From: Alphaproteobacteria bacterium
GTDB taxonomy: Bacteria; Pseudomonadota; Gammaproteobacteria; JAGOUN01
Direction: 5' to 3'
DNA: 64,000 bases
Assembly: GCA_021151585.1 (NCBI GenBank)
Contig: JAGKWX010000001.1
Span: 1-64,000, forward strand
Below the pieces are notes generated by a model. The model was not told the DNA's origin and searched no databases. It saw only the letters and a list, made by a program, of their open reading frames with translations. Within the stretch, counting starts at the first letter, position 1. The number at the start of each line of letters is the position of its first letter. This document shows, in pieces, positions 9,061 to 18,100 of the stretch. The position numbers and the translations under genes are program-made.

Positions 9061-9119
9061 AACCTCAATTTCGCAATTAGCATGGTAACGAACACGCTAC
9101 ATAACACGGAATTGAGGTT
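9061..9119 (+). repeat. Long-armed inverted repeat in the purB 3' region
   Basis: AACCTCAATTTCG at 9061-9073 pairs with CGGAATTGAGGTT at 9107-9119. The 13-bp arms are perfect apart from one G-U pair on the plus-strand RNA and enclose 33 nt. It starts 12 nt after the purB stop and lies 60 nt before the terminator, so it would form a stable stem in the mRNA tail. No T-run follows. Confidence 0.6.
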
Positions 9120-9178
9120 CTAAGCAATAAATGACTGAATATAGCTCATCACTCAATCATCAACCGCAGTATTCAGAT

Positions 9179-9209
9179 AAAAAAAACCCCGCATAAGCGG
9201 GGTTTTTTT
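9179..9209. terminator. Bidirectional intrinsic terminator between purB and the convergent barrel gene
   Basis: A run of eight A, then CCCCGC at 9187-9192, an ATAA loop, GCGGGG at 9197-9202, then seven T. Read on either strand it is a 6-bp GC stem (longer with A-T pairs) followed by a U-tract, the classic shared terminator for two converging genes. Confidence 0.93.
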
Positions 9210-9223
9210 ACATAAGCTTAAAA

Positions 9224-9886
9224 TTAAGCAAATGTATAGATCAAGTTCAAACCGAACTGGTCTGGAACATACATGTTGCCAGTTTGTGTAGATTGATTGT
9301 TGTTGTTTTCGAAACGTGTCCAATCAAAACTTAAAGCAAATTGGTCAAATGCATACTGAACGCCTAAGCCATAAGCTAACGTTGTAGCAGATGAAGTAGC
9401 TAATTTAGTTGAACCAGTTTTACCTTTTTCAGATAAGTAAGCAGCACCAGCTTTAGCATGAGCACTGAAACCAGAGAAAGATGGAGAGTTGAAAACACCC
9501 ATAACAGATGTATCCCAGATTTGGTAATAATCGTTAACTGTAGCGCCTGTTGAATCAGTAAATGTATTTTTACCAAATGAGTTGTATGCTAATTCAATAG
9601 CAAACAATTCTGTTAGGTTTTTACCAACCAATACGCTCCAACCGTAGTTAGATGTATCAAGTTGACCTGCTGTTACACCATTAACAGATGTTTTTGATTC
9701 ATTTTGAGCTGAGTGGTTAACACCTGCACCAACATATAAACCATCAAATAATCCACTTTGACTGCCAGCCATTGCGCTTGTGTCAGCAGCTGTATAACCT
9801 GCATCAGCAGTATAGCCACCAGCGAATGCAACGCCTGTGAAAAGCGCAGAAGCTGCGATCAATGAAGTAAGGACCGATTTTTTCAT
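9224..9886 (-). CDS. Outer membrane beta-barrel protein
   Basis: A 220-residue exported barrel. A signal peptide covers about residues 1-22 (MKKSVLTSLIAASALFTGVAFAG). A short Ala/Gly/Thr-rich linker is followed by DGLYVGAGVNHSAQ, the usual first strand, then regularly alternating strands with exposed Asn/Thr/Ser loops. It resembles OmpA-N/OMP_b-brl porin-like domains, with no peptidoglycan-binding domain. It ends in NLIYTFA, so one alanine follows the terminal aromatic expected by BAM. The ATG has a GGGAG ribosome binding site. A 248-bp AT-rich spacer upstream (to lpxK) probably carries its promoter. It is not a close duplicate of the barrels at 4329 or 25660. Confidence 0.82.
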   Translation of the reverse strand: MKKSVLTSLIAASALFTGVAFAGGYTADAGYTAADTSAMAGSQSGLFDGLYVGAGVNHSAQNESKTSVNGVTAGQLDTSNYGWSVLVGKNLTELFAIELAYNSFGKNTFTDSTGATVNDYYQIWDTSVMGVFNSPSFSGFSAHAKAGAAYLSEKGKTGSTKLATSSATTLAYGLGVQYAFDQFALSFDWTRFENNNNQSTQTGNMYVPDQFGLNLIYTFA

Positions 9887-10134
9887 TAGAGTAACTCCCT
9901 TAATTTGAGTTTAAAAATGAGATTAATTTCCCTAGACGACACCGCTTTGGTAACCAGTATCACTAAGCCGAAACTAGGTTAGCAAAAAACAATAAATAAA
10001 AACAAGCAATTAGACCGAATTCACCACGATATTCTTAAATTTTTCTTAAATCTTATCGAGAAAAGATTAAAAAAAAATCAATAATAAGGGTATACCCTAG
10101 TGATTTATAAGTATTAAAATTGCACAAATATTTT

Positions 10135-11124
10135 TTAAATTTTCTCGAGGAGCCGCTCAAAACGTGCAATAAAAACAGAATTCAACTCTGCACTGACGGG
10201 CAAATACCAATGATTATTTTGTGCAAAACACCTGCATTTCACGGCGTCTTTTTCTGTCATCACGACAATATCTTGATCGGAAAAAATTTGGAAATCCTGT
10301 TCTCGGAAAGCATAATGATCAGGATAAACGTGCTCAATAATATCAAGACCAAAGCTGTGTAAGTAATTAAAAAAACGCTGAGGCGATCCAATTGCCGCAA
10401 CAGCATGAACTGTCTTACCCTGCAAAGCATAAACGCTAGTACGTATATTTGGGTTGTGCACACGAAATAATTCCGTACCACACAGGCTGAATGCTGGTTG
10501 CGATAATTTACCACCATTAACCACCACAAGATCAACAGATGCTAATCGAGAAATCGGTTCACGCAAAGGACCCGCAGGCAAAGACAAAGCGTTACCATGC
10601 CGCTTAGTTGCATCAATAATCGCAATTTCAAGATCACGCTCCATAGCATAGTGCTGCAAACCATCATCGCTTAAAATAATGTTACAAGCTGTATGCTGCA
10701 CAAGAAATTGGATTGCGGCACTACGACTACGCGCAACAGCAATCGGCGCATCTGTTCTAGCAGCCAACAATACCGCTTCATCACCAATGTTGCGAGGATC
10801 AGCCTCGGACGTTGCCAAAGTAACACCAGAATACTTACCTTTGTAGCCACGCGTAATAATACCGGGCGACCAACCACGGTCTTTTAAGAAAAAATATAAA
10901 GCGATGACAAACGGTGTTTTACCAACACCACCAACAGTAATATTTCCTATAACAATGACTGGACAAGGCGCACGATATGTTTTGAGCCAGCGCTGTTTAT
11001 ACATCCAGCGACGCACAGTAATTACGCCATGGAACACTATGGAACATGGCCATAATAGGTAAGCAAACCACGTTTTACGCGCTGAATACCAATGCTTTGT
11101 TACCCAGGCTTCAATTGATTTCAT
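10135..11124 (-). CDS. lpxK: Tetraacyldisaccharide 4'-kinase LpxK
   Basis: Phosphorylates the 4' position of the lipid A disaccharide at the inner face of the cytoplasmic membrane, giving lipid IVA. The ATG at 11124 (MKSIEAWVTK) gives 329 residues, nearly the same as E. coli LpxK; longer readings add 25 residues without conservation. A membrane-associated N-terminal helix is followed by the P-loop GNITVGGVGKT at 60-70. Further blocks are ITRGYKGKY, the GDEAVLLAARTDAPIAVA strand, and the Walker B-like SDDGLQHY. It overlaps the end of msbA by 14 nt, the usual msbA-lpxK operon. No strong terminator is seen after the gene. Confidence 0.96.
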   Translation of the reverse strand: MKSIEAWVTKHWYSARKTWFAYLLWPCSIVFHGVITVRRWMYKQRWLKTYRAPCPVIVIGNITVGGVGKTPFVIALYFFLKDRGWSPGIITRGYKGKYSGVTLATSEADPRNIGDEAVLLAARTDAPIAVARSRSAAIQFLVQHTACNIILSDDGLQHYAMERDLEIAIIDATKRHGNALSLPAGPLREPISRLASVDLVVVNGGKLSQPAFSLCGTELFRVHNPNIRTSVYALQGKTVHAVAAIGSPQRFFNYLHSFGLDIIEHVYPDHYAFREQDFQIFSDQDIVVMTEKDAVKCRCFAQNNHWYLPVSAELNSVFIARFERLLEKI

Positions 11125-12865
11125 CAGCAAATTGCATCTCATATAAACGATGATAATATCCACGCTGAGCCAAAAGCTCTTCGTGGCGACCAACTTCAAC
11201 TATCCGCCCTTGATCCATGACAATGATTTTATTCGCCTCTTTAATCGTTGACAAACGATGTGCAATAACTAATGTTGTACACTGATGCATCAAGGTATTC
11301 AACGCGTCTTGAATATAACGCTCTGACTCCGTATCCAATGCTGAAGTCGCCTCATCCAATATCAATACAGGCGCTTTTTTCAAAATAGCTCGCGCAAGCG
11401 CTAAACGTTGACGCTGCCCACCTGACAACAAAGTACCATTTTCACCAATAACGGTATCAAATCCCATAGGCAGGGTTTCAATAAACTCAATCGCATGGGC
11501 CATTTTAGCCGCCTGCATAATATCTTCACGCGATGCTGTCTGTCTCAATGGCCCATAGGCAATATTATTTGCTACAGTATCATTAAACAGCACAACCTGC
11601 TGCCCTACATAAGCAAAATATTGACGAAACTCAGTCAACTCATAATCGTTAATATCTGTACCATCGAGAAAAATTTGATTATTTTCTACAGGATAAAAAC
11701 GCATCAGCAAATTGACAAGAGACGTTTTACCACTGCCCGAACGACCAACTAAAGCAATAATCTCTTTAGGCTGTATTTCAAAATGAATATCCTTTAAGAC
11801 ACGATCACCCGTGTTATCATACTTAAAATGTAATTGTTTAAACTCTATGTGACTAACAACGTTTTTTACGCTTTTAGTCCCTCTGTTCATCTCTAGTGGC
11901 GCATCTAAAATCGAAAAAATAGCTTGCGCTCCAGCCAAGCCACGCTGAATTTTATTGTTAACATTGGTAATGTCTCGCATAGGCTTTAAAATAGCCAACA
12001 TCGATGCAACCAAAGAAGTAAATGCGCCCGCCGTTAAATTAACTTTAGTCGATGTTGCCACAAAAATAATACTCGCCAAAGCTATAGCCGCAACTAATTG
12101 AACCCCAGAAGTACTCAGACATTTTGCCATCGCTACCTTTAATTCACGCAATAAGTTTGTTTTAACAGCTTCAGCAAAACGGCGCAATTCATAATCTTGA
12201 CCACCAAATGTACGAACCACTTTATAGCCACTAATATTTTCTTCAGCAACTGACGTCGTTAACCCCATTGACTGCTGAATTGATAAGCTAAATTTTCGAG
12301 TACGTCGACTCGTCAAGGAAACAACTAAAATAATAAACGGAATTGCCATAAAATAAATGAGAGATAATTGCCAACTGATATTAAACATAACCACCAATAA
12401 GCCAATCACCAAGACCAGCGATTGCAAAAATGTCGTTAAAGCATCAGAACTCGCATTAGCAATTTGTTCAACATTATATGTCAAAGTGGAAAGTAAGTTT
12501 CCTGTAGTATTGTTATCGTATTCACGGGCAGGCATACGCTGATAATGATGAAACAACTTTTCTCGAAATACTCGCACGACATGACGAGCAACAGAAGTCA
12601 TGAAATAATCGGATGCAACGTTGGCACCACCTCGGACGAGAAAAATCGCCACCACTATCACTGGCAACCAACGAATAAAATAAGCATCGTGCTGAATAAA
12701 ACCTTTATTTAGTAGCGGCGTCATAAAATGCACCAACCAAGCATCGACCGCTGAATATACGACACTTCCGACTATACCCGCAAAAAAAGCCGGCCAAAAA
12801 GGCAACACATAACGTAATAAACGCTTATATAATTGCCAGCTGTTTGTTTTTTGTTTCATACTCAT
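11111..12865 (-). CDS. msbA: Lipid A export ABC transporter MsbA
   Basis: Homodimeric inner-membrane flippase that moves core-lipid A to the periplasmic leaflet. The 584-residue length is typical. The N-terminal half holds six hydrophobic transmembrane segments (about residues 15-310). The ATPase domain shows Walker A GRSGSGKTS at about 372-380, the ABC signature LSGGQRQRLALARAI at about 476-490, Walker B VLILDEATSALD just after, and the switch histidine in VIAHRLSTI. It is the first gene of the msbA-lpxK operon and is divergent from dapD across a 143-bp spacer. Family and neighbour together make the MsbA call secure against other exporters. Confidence 0.95.
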   Translation of the reverse strand: MSMKQKTNSWQLYKRLLRYVLPFWPAFFAGIVGSVVYSAVDAWLVHFMTPLLNKGFIQHDAYFIRWLPVIVVAIFLVRGGANVASDYFMTSVARHVVRVFREKLFHHYQRMPAREYDNNTTGNLLSTLTYNVEQIANASSDALTTFLQSLVLVIGLLVVMFNISWQLSLIYFMAIPFIILVVSLTSRRTRKFSLSIQQSMGLTTSVAEENISGYKVVRTFGGQDYELRRFAEAVKTNLLRELKVAMAKCLSTSGVQLVAAIALASIIFVATSTKVNLTAGAFTSLVASMLAILKPMRDITNVNNKIQRGLAGAQAIFSILDAPLEMNRGTKSVKNVVSHIEFKQLHFKYDNTGDRVLKDIHFEIQPKEIIALVGRSGSGKTSLVNLLMRFYPVENNQIFLDGTDINDYELTEFRQYFAYVGQQVVLFNDTVANNIAYGPLRQTASREDIMQAAKMAHAIEFIETLPMGFDTVIGENGTLLSGGQRQRLALARAILKKAPVLILDEATSALDTESERYIQDALNTLMHQCTTLVIAHRLSTIKEANKIIVMDQGRIVEVGRHEELLAQRGYYHRLYEMQFADEIN

Positions 12866-12903
12866 TCCAAGATCATTTCTACATCATACACCGCTATCAT
12901 AAC

Positions 12904-12932
12904 TTTACTGTTGTGGTATAGCTTGCTACAAA
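12904..12932 (+). promoter_or_regulatory. Candidate sigma-70 promoter for dapD
   Basis: A TTTACT -35-like hexamer (12904-12909) and TACAAA (12927-12932) are spaced by 17 bp, about 75 nt upstream of the dapD ATG. The -10 matches consensus at only 4 of 6 positions. No lysine-riboswitch-like structure was recognised in this spacer. Confidence 0.35.
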
Positions 12933-13008
12933 TTTTAGAAGAACGTTTATTCATATCTCTCAACATGCTAGATTACCGCATGCCGTAATAAATAACCAGG
13001 AAGATGCT

Positions 13009-13833
13009 ATGCCACACCATAACTATGAGCAAATAATTTGCAGCGCTTATGATAACAAAAGCGATTACTCACCCTCAAACCACCCGACGGAACTCGCCGC
13101 CGCTATTCAATATGTACTGGCTGAAATAAATCAAGGAAGAGTACGAGTTGCAGAACAAATCTCTAATACTTGGCAGATAAATCAGTGGGTAAAAAAGGCC
13201 GTTTTGCTATCTTTTATCACCACGAATAACAAGATTATTCATAGTGGTGACTTACAATATTTCGATAAAGTTGCACCAAAATATCAACAATATCGTGAAG
13301 AACAGTTTTTACTTGAAAAAATTCGGGTAGTGCCTGGCGCCTACGCCCGTTACGGATCTTATATCGGCCAAAATGTCATATTGATGCCAAGTTTTGTCAA
13401 TATTGGTGCCTATATCGATGATAATTGCATGATAGACACTTGGGCAACCGTCGGCAGTTGCGCACAAATTGGAAAAAATGTACACATTTCAGGTGGCGCT
13501 GGTATTGGCGGCGTCTTAGAACCGCTACAAGCCAATCCAACCATTATTGAAGATAATTGCTTTATTGGCGCACGCTCAGAAATTGTAGAAGGCGTCATTG
13601 TTGAAAAAAATTCTGTGATTAGCATGGGCGTTTTTATCGGTCAAAGCACAAAAATTTATAACCGCATAAGCGGTGAAATTTCTTATGGTCGCGTACCACA
13701 AGGTTCTGTTGTTGTTCCTGGAAGCTTGCCTAGCGAAGATGGCACACACAGCCTCGCTTGCGCTGTGATTATCAAGCAAGTCGATGAAAAAACGCGATTA
13801 AAAACCAGCTTGAATGAGCTGTTACGCGTATAG
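13009..13833 (+). CDS. dapD: 2,3,4,5-tetrahydropyridine-2,6-dicarboxylate N-succinyltransferase
   Basis: Succinylates tetrahydrodipicolinate in the diaminopimelate/lysine pathway, supplying mDAP for the MurE encoded at 32.4 kb. The 274-residue length equals the E. coli enzyme. An N-terminal helical domain is followed by a left-handed beta-helix of hexapeptide repeats (about residues 100-230). Strongly conserved blocks include YVNIGAY-like FVNIGAYIDDNCMIDTWATVGS, the cofactor region HISGGAGIGGVLEPLQA, and DNCFIGARSEIVEGVIVE. It ends in LNELLRV. The ATG follows AGGAAG. A GC-rich 7-bp hairpin lies just after the stop, and the next gene converges on it. Confidence 0.97.
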   Translation: MPHHNYEQIICSAYDNKSDYSPSNHPTELAAAIQYVLAEINQGRVRVAEQISNTWQINQWVKKAVLLSFITTNNKIIHSGDLQYFDKVAPKYQQYREEQFLLEKIRVVPGAYARYGSYIGQNVILMPSFVNIGAYIDDNCMIDTWATVGSCAQIGKNVHISGGAGIGGVLEPLQANPTIIEDNCFIGARSEIVEGVIVEKNSVISMGVFIGQSTKIYNRISGEISYGRVPQGSVVVPGSLPSEDGTHSLACAVIIKQVDEKTRLKTSLNELLRV

Positions 13834-13838
13834 AAATA

Positions 13839-13856
13839 GCGCGGGACTGCCCGCGC
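13839..13856. repeat. Perfect 7-bp GC palindrome between dapD and the ANL-like gene
   Basis: GCGCGGG (13839-13845), loop ACTG, CCCGCGC (13850-13856), 6 nt after the dapD stop and 3 nt from the stop of the convergent gene. It could stall transcription from both sides, but there is no T-run on either strand. It belongs with the other GC-rich palindromes in this window. Confidence 0.6.
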
Positions 13857-13858
13857 CA

Positions 13859-14998
13859 CTAAACCGGCTCCAAAACAATAACACTTAATGGCAAAGCATG
13901 CCAAAAATGTTGGGACAAAAATTCATGTAAACGCAGTACTAAACGATCTATATCAGAAGCGGGCTTCATGTTATTCATGTCAGCAAAATGCACAGATGGG
14001 TAAGGATAAAAATCCCAAGCAAATTTGACTCGCAATACCAAACCCTGTTCAAAAAAATCGGCTTTTGCATAAGAAACACCCGGGTATTGTCTAGCAAAAT
14101 ATTCAATTTCACCTAGAGAAGCGCATAATCCTTGCAGCTCTAAACCAGTAACACAGGGCTTGATCCAGCCGGATTTTTCCAAAAATAAGCGAACGGCACC
14201 AATCAAAGGCAATTTAATCGGATATTCCACAGCACTTTTACTGCCAGCCGGTTTTTCCAAAATGGCGGTTGCTTGACGCATAAATACATAAAATAGCTCT
14301 AATAAAAATAGCGGCTTAGTTGCCGGCGCCGTCATTAACATTTTTTCACCTGCGTGCTGAGACGGTAAAATATCATCAATTTCGTGCAACATTTTGAGAA
14401 ATATTGCTTGAGAAAATTCAACTGGCCTCCACGTATGACTATCATCATATGCCATGATTATTTGACCGGCGGAAATATGTGCATGTGGATAAAACGCTGT
14501 TGCATTTGAATAAACACTTCGCTCCATTAACCCCTGGTATGAAATAGACTGCACATGGAATGTGCGCACATCTAGCTCGATTGTTTGCGTGTAGCGATAT
14601 ACTAACAAGGCAATAGGAGTTGAATACTGAATCGCTCTTAAACGCAACACCGAAATATTTTCTGGCAAAACACACAGTTTTGCACCCACCTTCAAAGCAG
14701 CCAGCATTGAAACAACTAATGCTAAAGAATGCGACATAGAAAATACTATCGTATCACCTGGCTCGATACCTAAGCTCATATAACTTGAAGCACAAAGATT
14801 TACTTTGGCAACCAATGCTTCATAGGTAATCGAAGCACTACCTATCTCCAATGCCACGCGACCCGGCGAAGCATATGCTGCAGAATCTAAAAAGGCATAC
14901 AAATGCGTTGCATACAGCAAAATATCTTCAGTGCGGCAAATACGAAATTCAGAAGTAGGCTTGGTTAAATAGACACTACTACGATGATCGATAGACAT
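13859..14998 (-). CDS. Degenerate ANL-superfamily (AMP-binding-like) protein
   Basis: 379 residues. Residues about 45-140 read like the first third of an acyl-CoA synthetase/adenylation domain: GRVALEIGSASITYEALVAK, then LGIEPGDTIVFSMSHSLALV, then AALKVGAKLCVLPENISVLR. The phosphate-binding loop, normally YTSGTTGxPKG, appears only as YDDSHTWRPVEFS (184-196): the glycines are gone and valine replaces the lysine. The later adenylation motifs and the C-terminal catalytic lysine are not found, and the protein is about 120 residues shorter than active members. It has a good ribosome binding site (GGAGAAGGAT), so it is probably expressed, but I infer loss of adenylation activity. It could bind an acyl chain or a partner protein. 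No partner is evident among its neighbours dapD and gdhB. Confidence 0.55.
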   Translation of the reverse strand: MSIDHRSSVYLTKPTSEFRICRTEDILLYATHLYAFLDSAAYASPGRVALEIGSASITYEALVAKVNLCASSYMSLGIEPGDTIVFSMSHSLALVVSMLAALKVGAKLCVLPENISVLRLRAIQYSTPIALLVYRYTQTIELDVRTFHVQSISYQGLMERSVYSNATAFYPHAHISAGQIIMAYDDSHTWRPVEFSQAIFLKMLHEIDDILPSQHAGEKMLMTAPATKPLFLLELFYVFMRQATAILEKPAGSKSAVEYPIKLPLIGAVRLFLEKSGWIKPCVTGLELQGLCASLGEIEYFARQYPGVSYAKADFFEQGLVLRVKFAWDFYPYPSVHFADMNNMKPASDIDRLVLRLHEFLSQHFWHALPLSVIVLEPV

Positions 14999-15139
14999 AA
15001 AATCCTTCTCCTAGTTCTGATTCTGTTAACTTATGCTCCAAAGTCAACGTGGAACACAATATCAAAGAAAAATTAAGGGAAGGTTAAATTTAAGGCGAAC
15101 TGCGCAAAAAAAATTGCGCAGCCCCTTAAGAAACAAATT

Positions 15140-18100
15140 TTATACAGAACAACTGCGCGTCAATCCTTGCAATTCACGACCAAGAACCGCAAACATCACA
15201 AAACCCGCATTTGGATTCGCCAATAAATCAATGAGGAAATTGCTCCAACGCTCAAACTCCGCGGCGTGCTCTTGCATCCAACGCATAACAGCAGCAGAAA
15301 TATTTTCACTTCCTCGACGATGTGACAATACATCTAACGCTAAAATACGTTGGTAATAATCAATATCATCTAACAAACTTGCACGTGCCAGCTCATCCCA
15401 TTGACCTTCGATTTTGTGCAACATCATTTTGCTACGCAATATATTCAAATCTAATGTTTTACCAAGTTCAACATAAATTTCTGCAAGATCTAAAACGGAT
15501 CGCTTTGAATCTTGAGCCGCTTTAACAACATCTAAAATATTAAACATATACGGAATCAAAGAAATGTCTTTTGCCAAATCTTCAGGCAAACTTTGCTGAC
15601 GCAAACGTTGCACATTCTGTTTAAATGAATTTTTGTCATTTTCGGCCAACAAGCTCGGAATTTTCGTCTTCAATTCTTTCAAAGGTTTTTCAAACGTCTC
15701 TATCACTTTTGTGATATTAAAATCATTTGAGCAATTACGCAGAAACCAGCGTGTTGAACGCCGCACTAAATAGTAAATTTTCAACATCATATCAAAACGT
15801 AATTTAGTATCTACTTGACAATCTAAAGCACGAATTTTTTCCCACAAGCGAGGCACATCTAACAAATGATGTGAAGCCAAATAAGCTCTTACAATAAAAT
15901 CTGTTGATGCGCCCGTTTCAATTTTTAAACGTTGAACAAAGTTAATGCCCATGGCATTACCTATATGATTGCTTAACTGCGTTGCAATCAGTTCGCGATG
16001 CAGACTATGCTGCAACAGCTCTTTAGGATATTTCTTAGAAATACGCTTAGGAAACGCCATAGCCAACATCTCAAAGAAATAAGGATCTTCGGGCAAATCT
16101 GAAGCCAAAATTTGTTGCTTCAAAATAATTTTATCATAAGCCAATAACACCGCAATTTCCGGACGAGAAAAGCCTTGGCCTGCAATTTTTCTTTCTAAAA
16201 TCTCTTCGTCGCTCGGCAAACCTTCAACCTTACGGTTAATCTTGCCTTTCTTTTCTAAACCTAATAAATAGCGATGCAACAAGTCGACAGTTTGCGTGGC
16301 TGTATATGTTTCAAGACTTAAGGTTTCAGTTTGTAAGTAATTATCACGCAACACTAATTCCGCGACTTCGTCGGTCATGTCCGCTAACAATTTATTACGT
16401 TGCTTTAAGGTCAAATCGCCATTTGCCATGACCTGGTTCAGTAATATTTTTAAATTAACTTCATGATCTGAGCAATCAACACCAGCAGAATTATCAATAA
16501 AATCGGTATTAATACGTCCGCCACGCCGCGAATATTCAATGCGAGCTTTTTGCGTAAAACCTAAATTGCCTCCCTCAACAACAACCTTGCAGCCTAACTC
16601 ATGCGCATTAACGCGAATAGCGTCATTTGCACGGTCGCCAACCATAATATCGGTTTCAGACTCTGCTTTAACAAAAGTACCAATACCACCATTCCAAAAC
16701 ATATCGATATTCGCACGAAACAACGCTTTAATGAGTTCATTTGGTGTCATTTCGGCTTGTTCTAAGCCAATCAACTTCTGAATTTCAGGACTCAATTTTA
16801 ATGATTTTTCACTACGTTTAAAAATCGCACTTCCTTTTGACATAGCCTTACGGTCATAATCATCCCAAGTAGAACGAGGCAATTGAAATAACCGCTCTCT
16901 TTCAATAAAGCTTTTTTCTGGATCAGGATTTGGATCAACAAAGATATGCATGTGATTAAAGGCAGCAACTAAACAGGTATGACGCGATAATAACATTCCA
17001 TTACCAAATACGTCCCCACTCATGTCACCCACGCCCAAGACAGTAAATGGTGTTGTTTGAATATCTTTATTAGACAATTCAAGAAAATGCCGTTTTGCAG
17101 ATTCCCAAGCACCTTTTGCAGTAATCCCCATTTTTTTATGGTCATAACCTGCAGAACCACCAGAAGCAAAGGCATCACCTAACCAGAATTTATATTCTAA
17201 AGAAATAGCATTAGCAATATCTGAAAACGTTGCTGTTCCTTTATCTGCGGCCACAACTAAATATGGATCTTCTTCATCATAACGCACGACTTTTTCAGGA
17301 TGGATAATTTTGCCTTCGATAATATTATCTGTAATACATAATAGACCTTTAATGAAAATTTGATAGCAAGCAATGGCTTCTCGCATCATGCTTTCACGAT
17401 CATCGGTTGGCAATAATTTAGGCACAAAACCACCCTTCGCACCTAAAGGAACAATCACCGCATTTTTTACTTGCTGCGCTTTCATTAAGCCTAAAATTTC
17501 AGTTCTAAAATCTTCACGACGATCTGACCAACGAATACCTCCACGCGCTACTTTTGCACCTCGCAAATGCACACCTTCAACTCGCGGTGAATAAATAAAA
17601 ATTTCATATAAGGGTTTCGGCAATGGCATTTCAGGAATATTATCGGGGCTTAGCTTAATCGATATACAAGATGTACGCATATCTTGTTCCAACGATTGGA
17701 AATAATTAGTTCTTAGTGTTGCCATGACCAATGCTAGGTAACGACGCAAAATTCTATCTTCATCTAAACTACTTACTGAGTTCAGATCTTCATCCATACG
17801 TGCTTGCAATGCAACAGCCTCTTCGTCGCGTTTTCCTTTAAAACTTGGATCAAATCGCGCTTTGAATAAAGCAATTAACGTTTTTGATAAACTAGGATTA
17901 TGGGACAAAGTATCTGCAATATAATCTTGACTAAAAGTAAAACCAATTTGCTTGAGATATCTTGCATAAGCACGCAGTAATGCCGTTTCCTTCCAAGATA
18001 ATTGCGCCGCTAAAATCAAACGATTAAATCGATCACTTTCAGCTTCACCAAACCATACGCGCGGAAAAGCATCTTGGAAAACTTCACGAATTTCTTCAAC

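Noticed and set aside
10087..10098. AGGGTATACCCT palindrome as a terminator after lpxK
   Set aside because: The stem can be only 4 bp with a TATA loop and the T-run is about 16 nt away; too weak to call.
12866..13008. Lysine riboswitch upstream of dapD
   Set aside because: The spacer is too short and shows none of the conserved junction sequences; only a modest promoter is visible.
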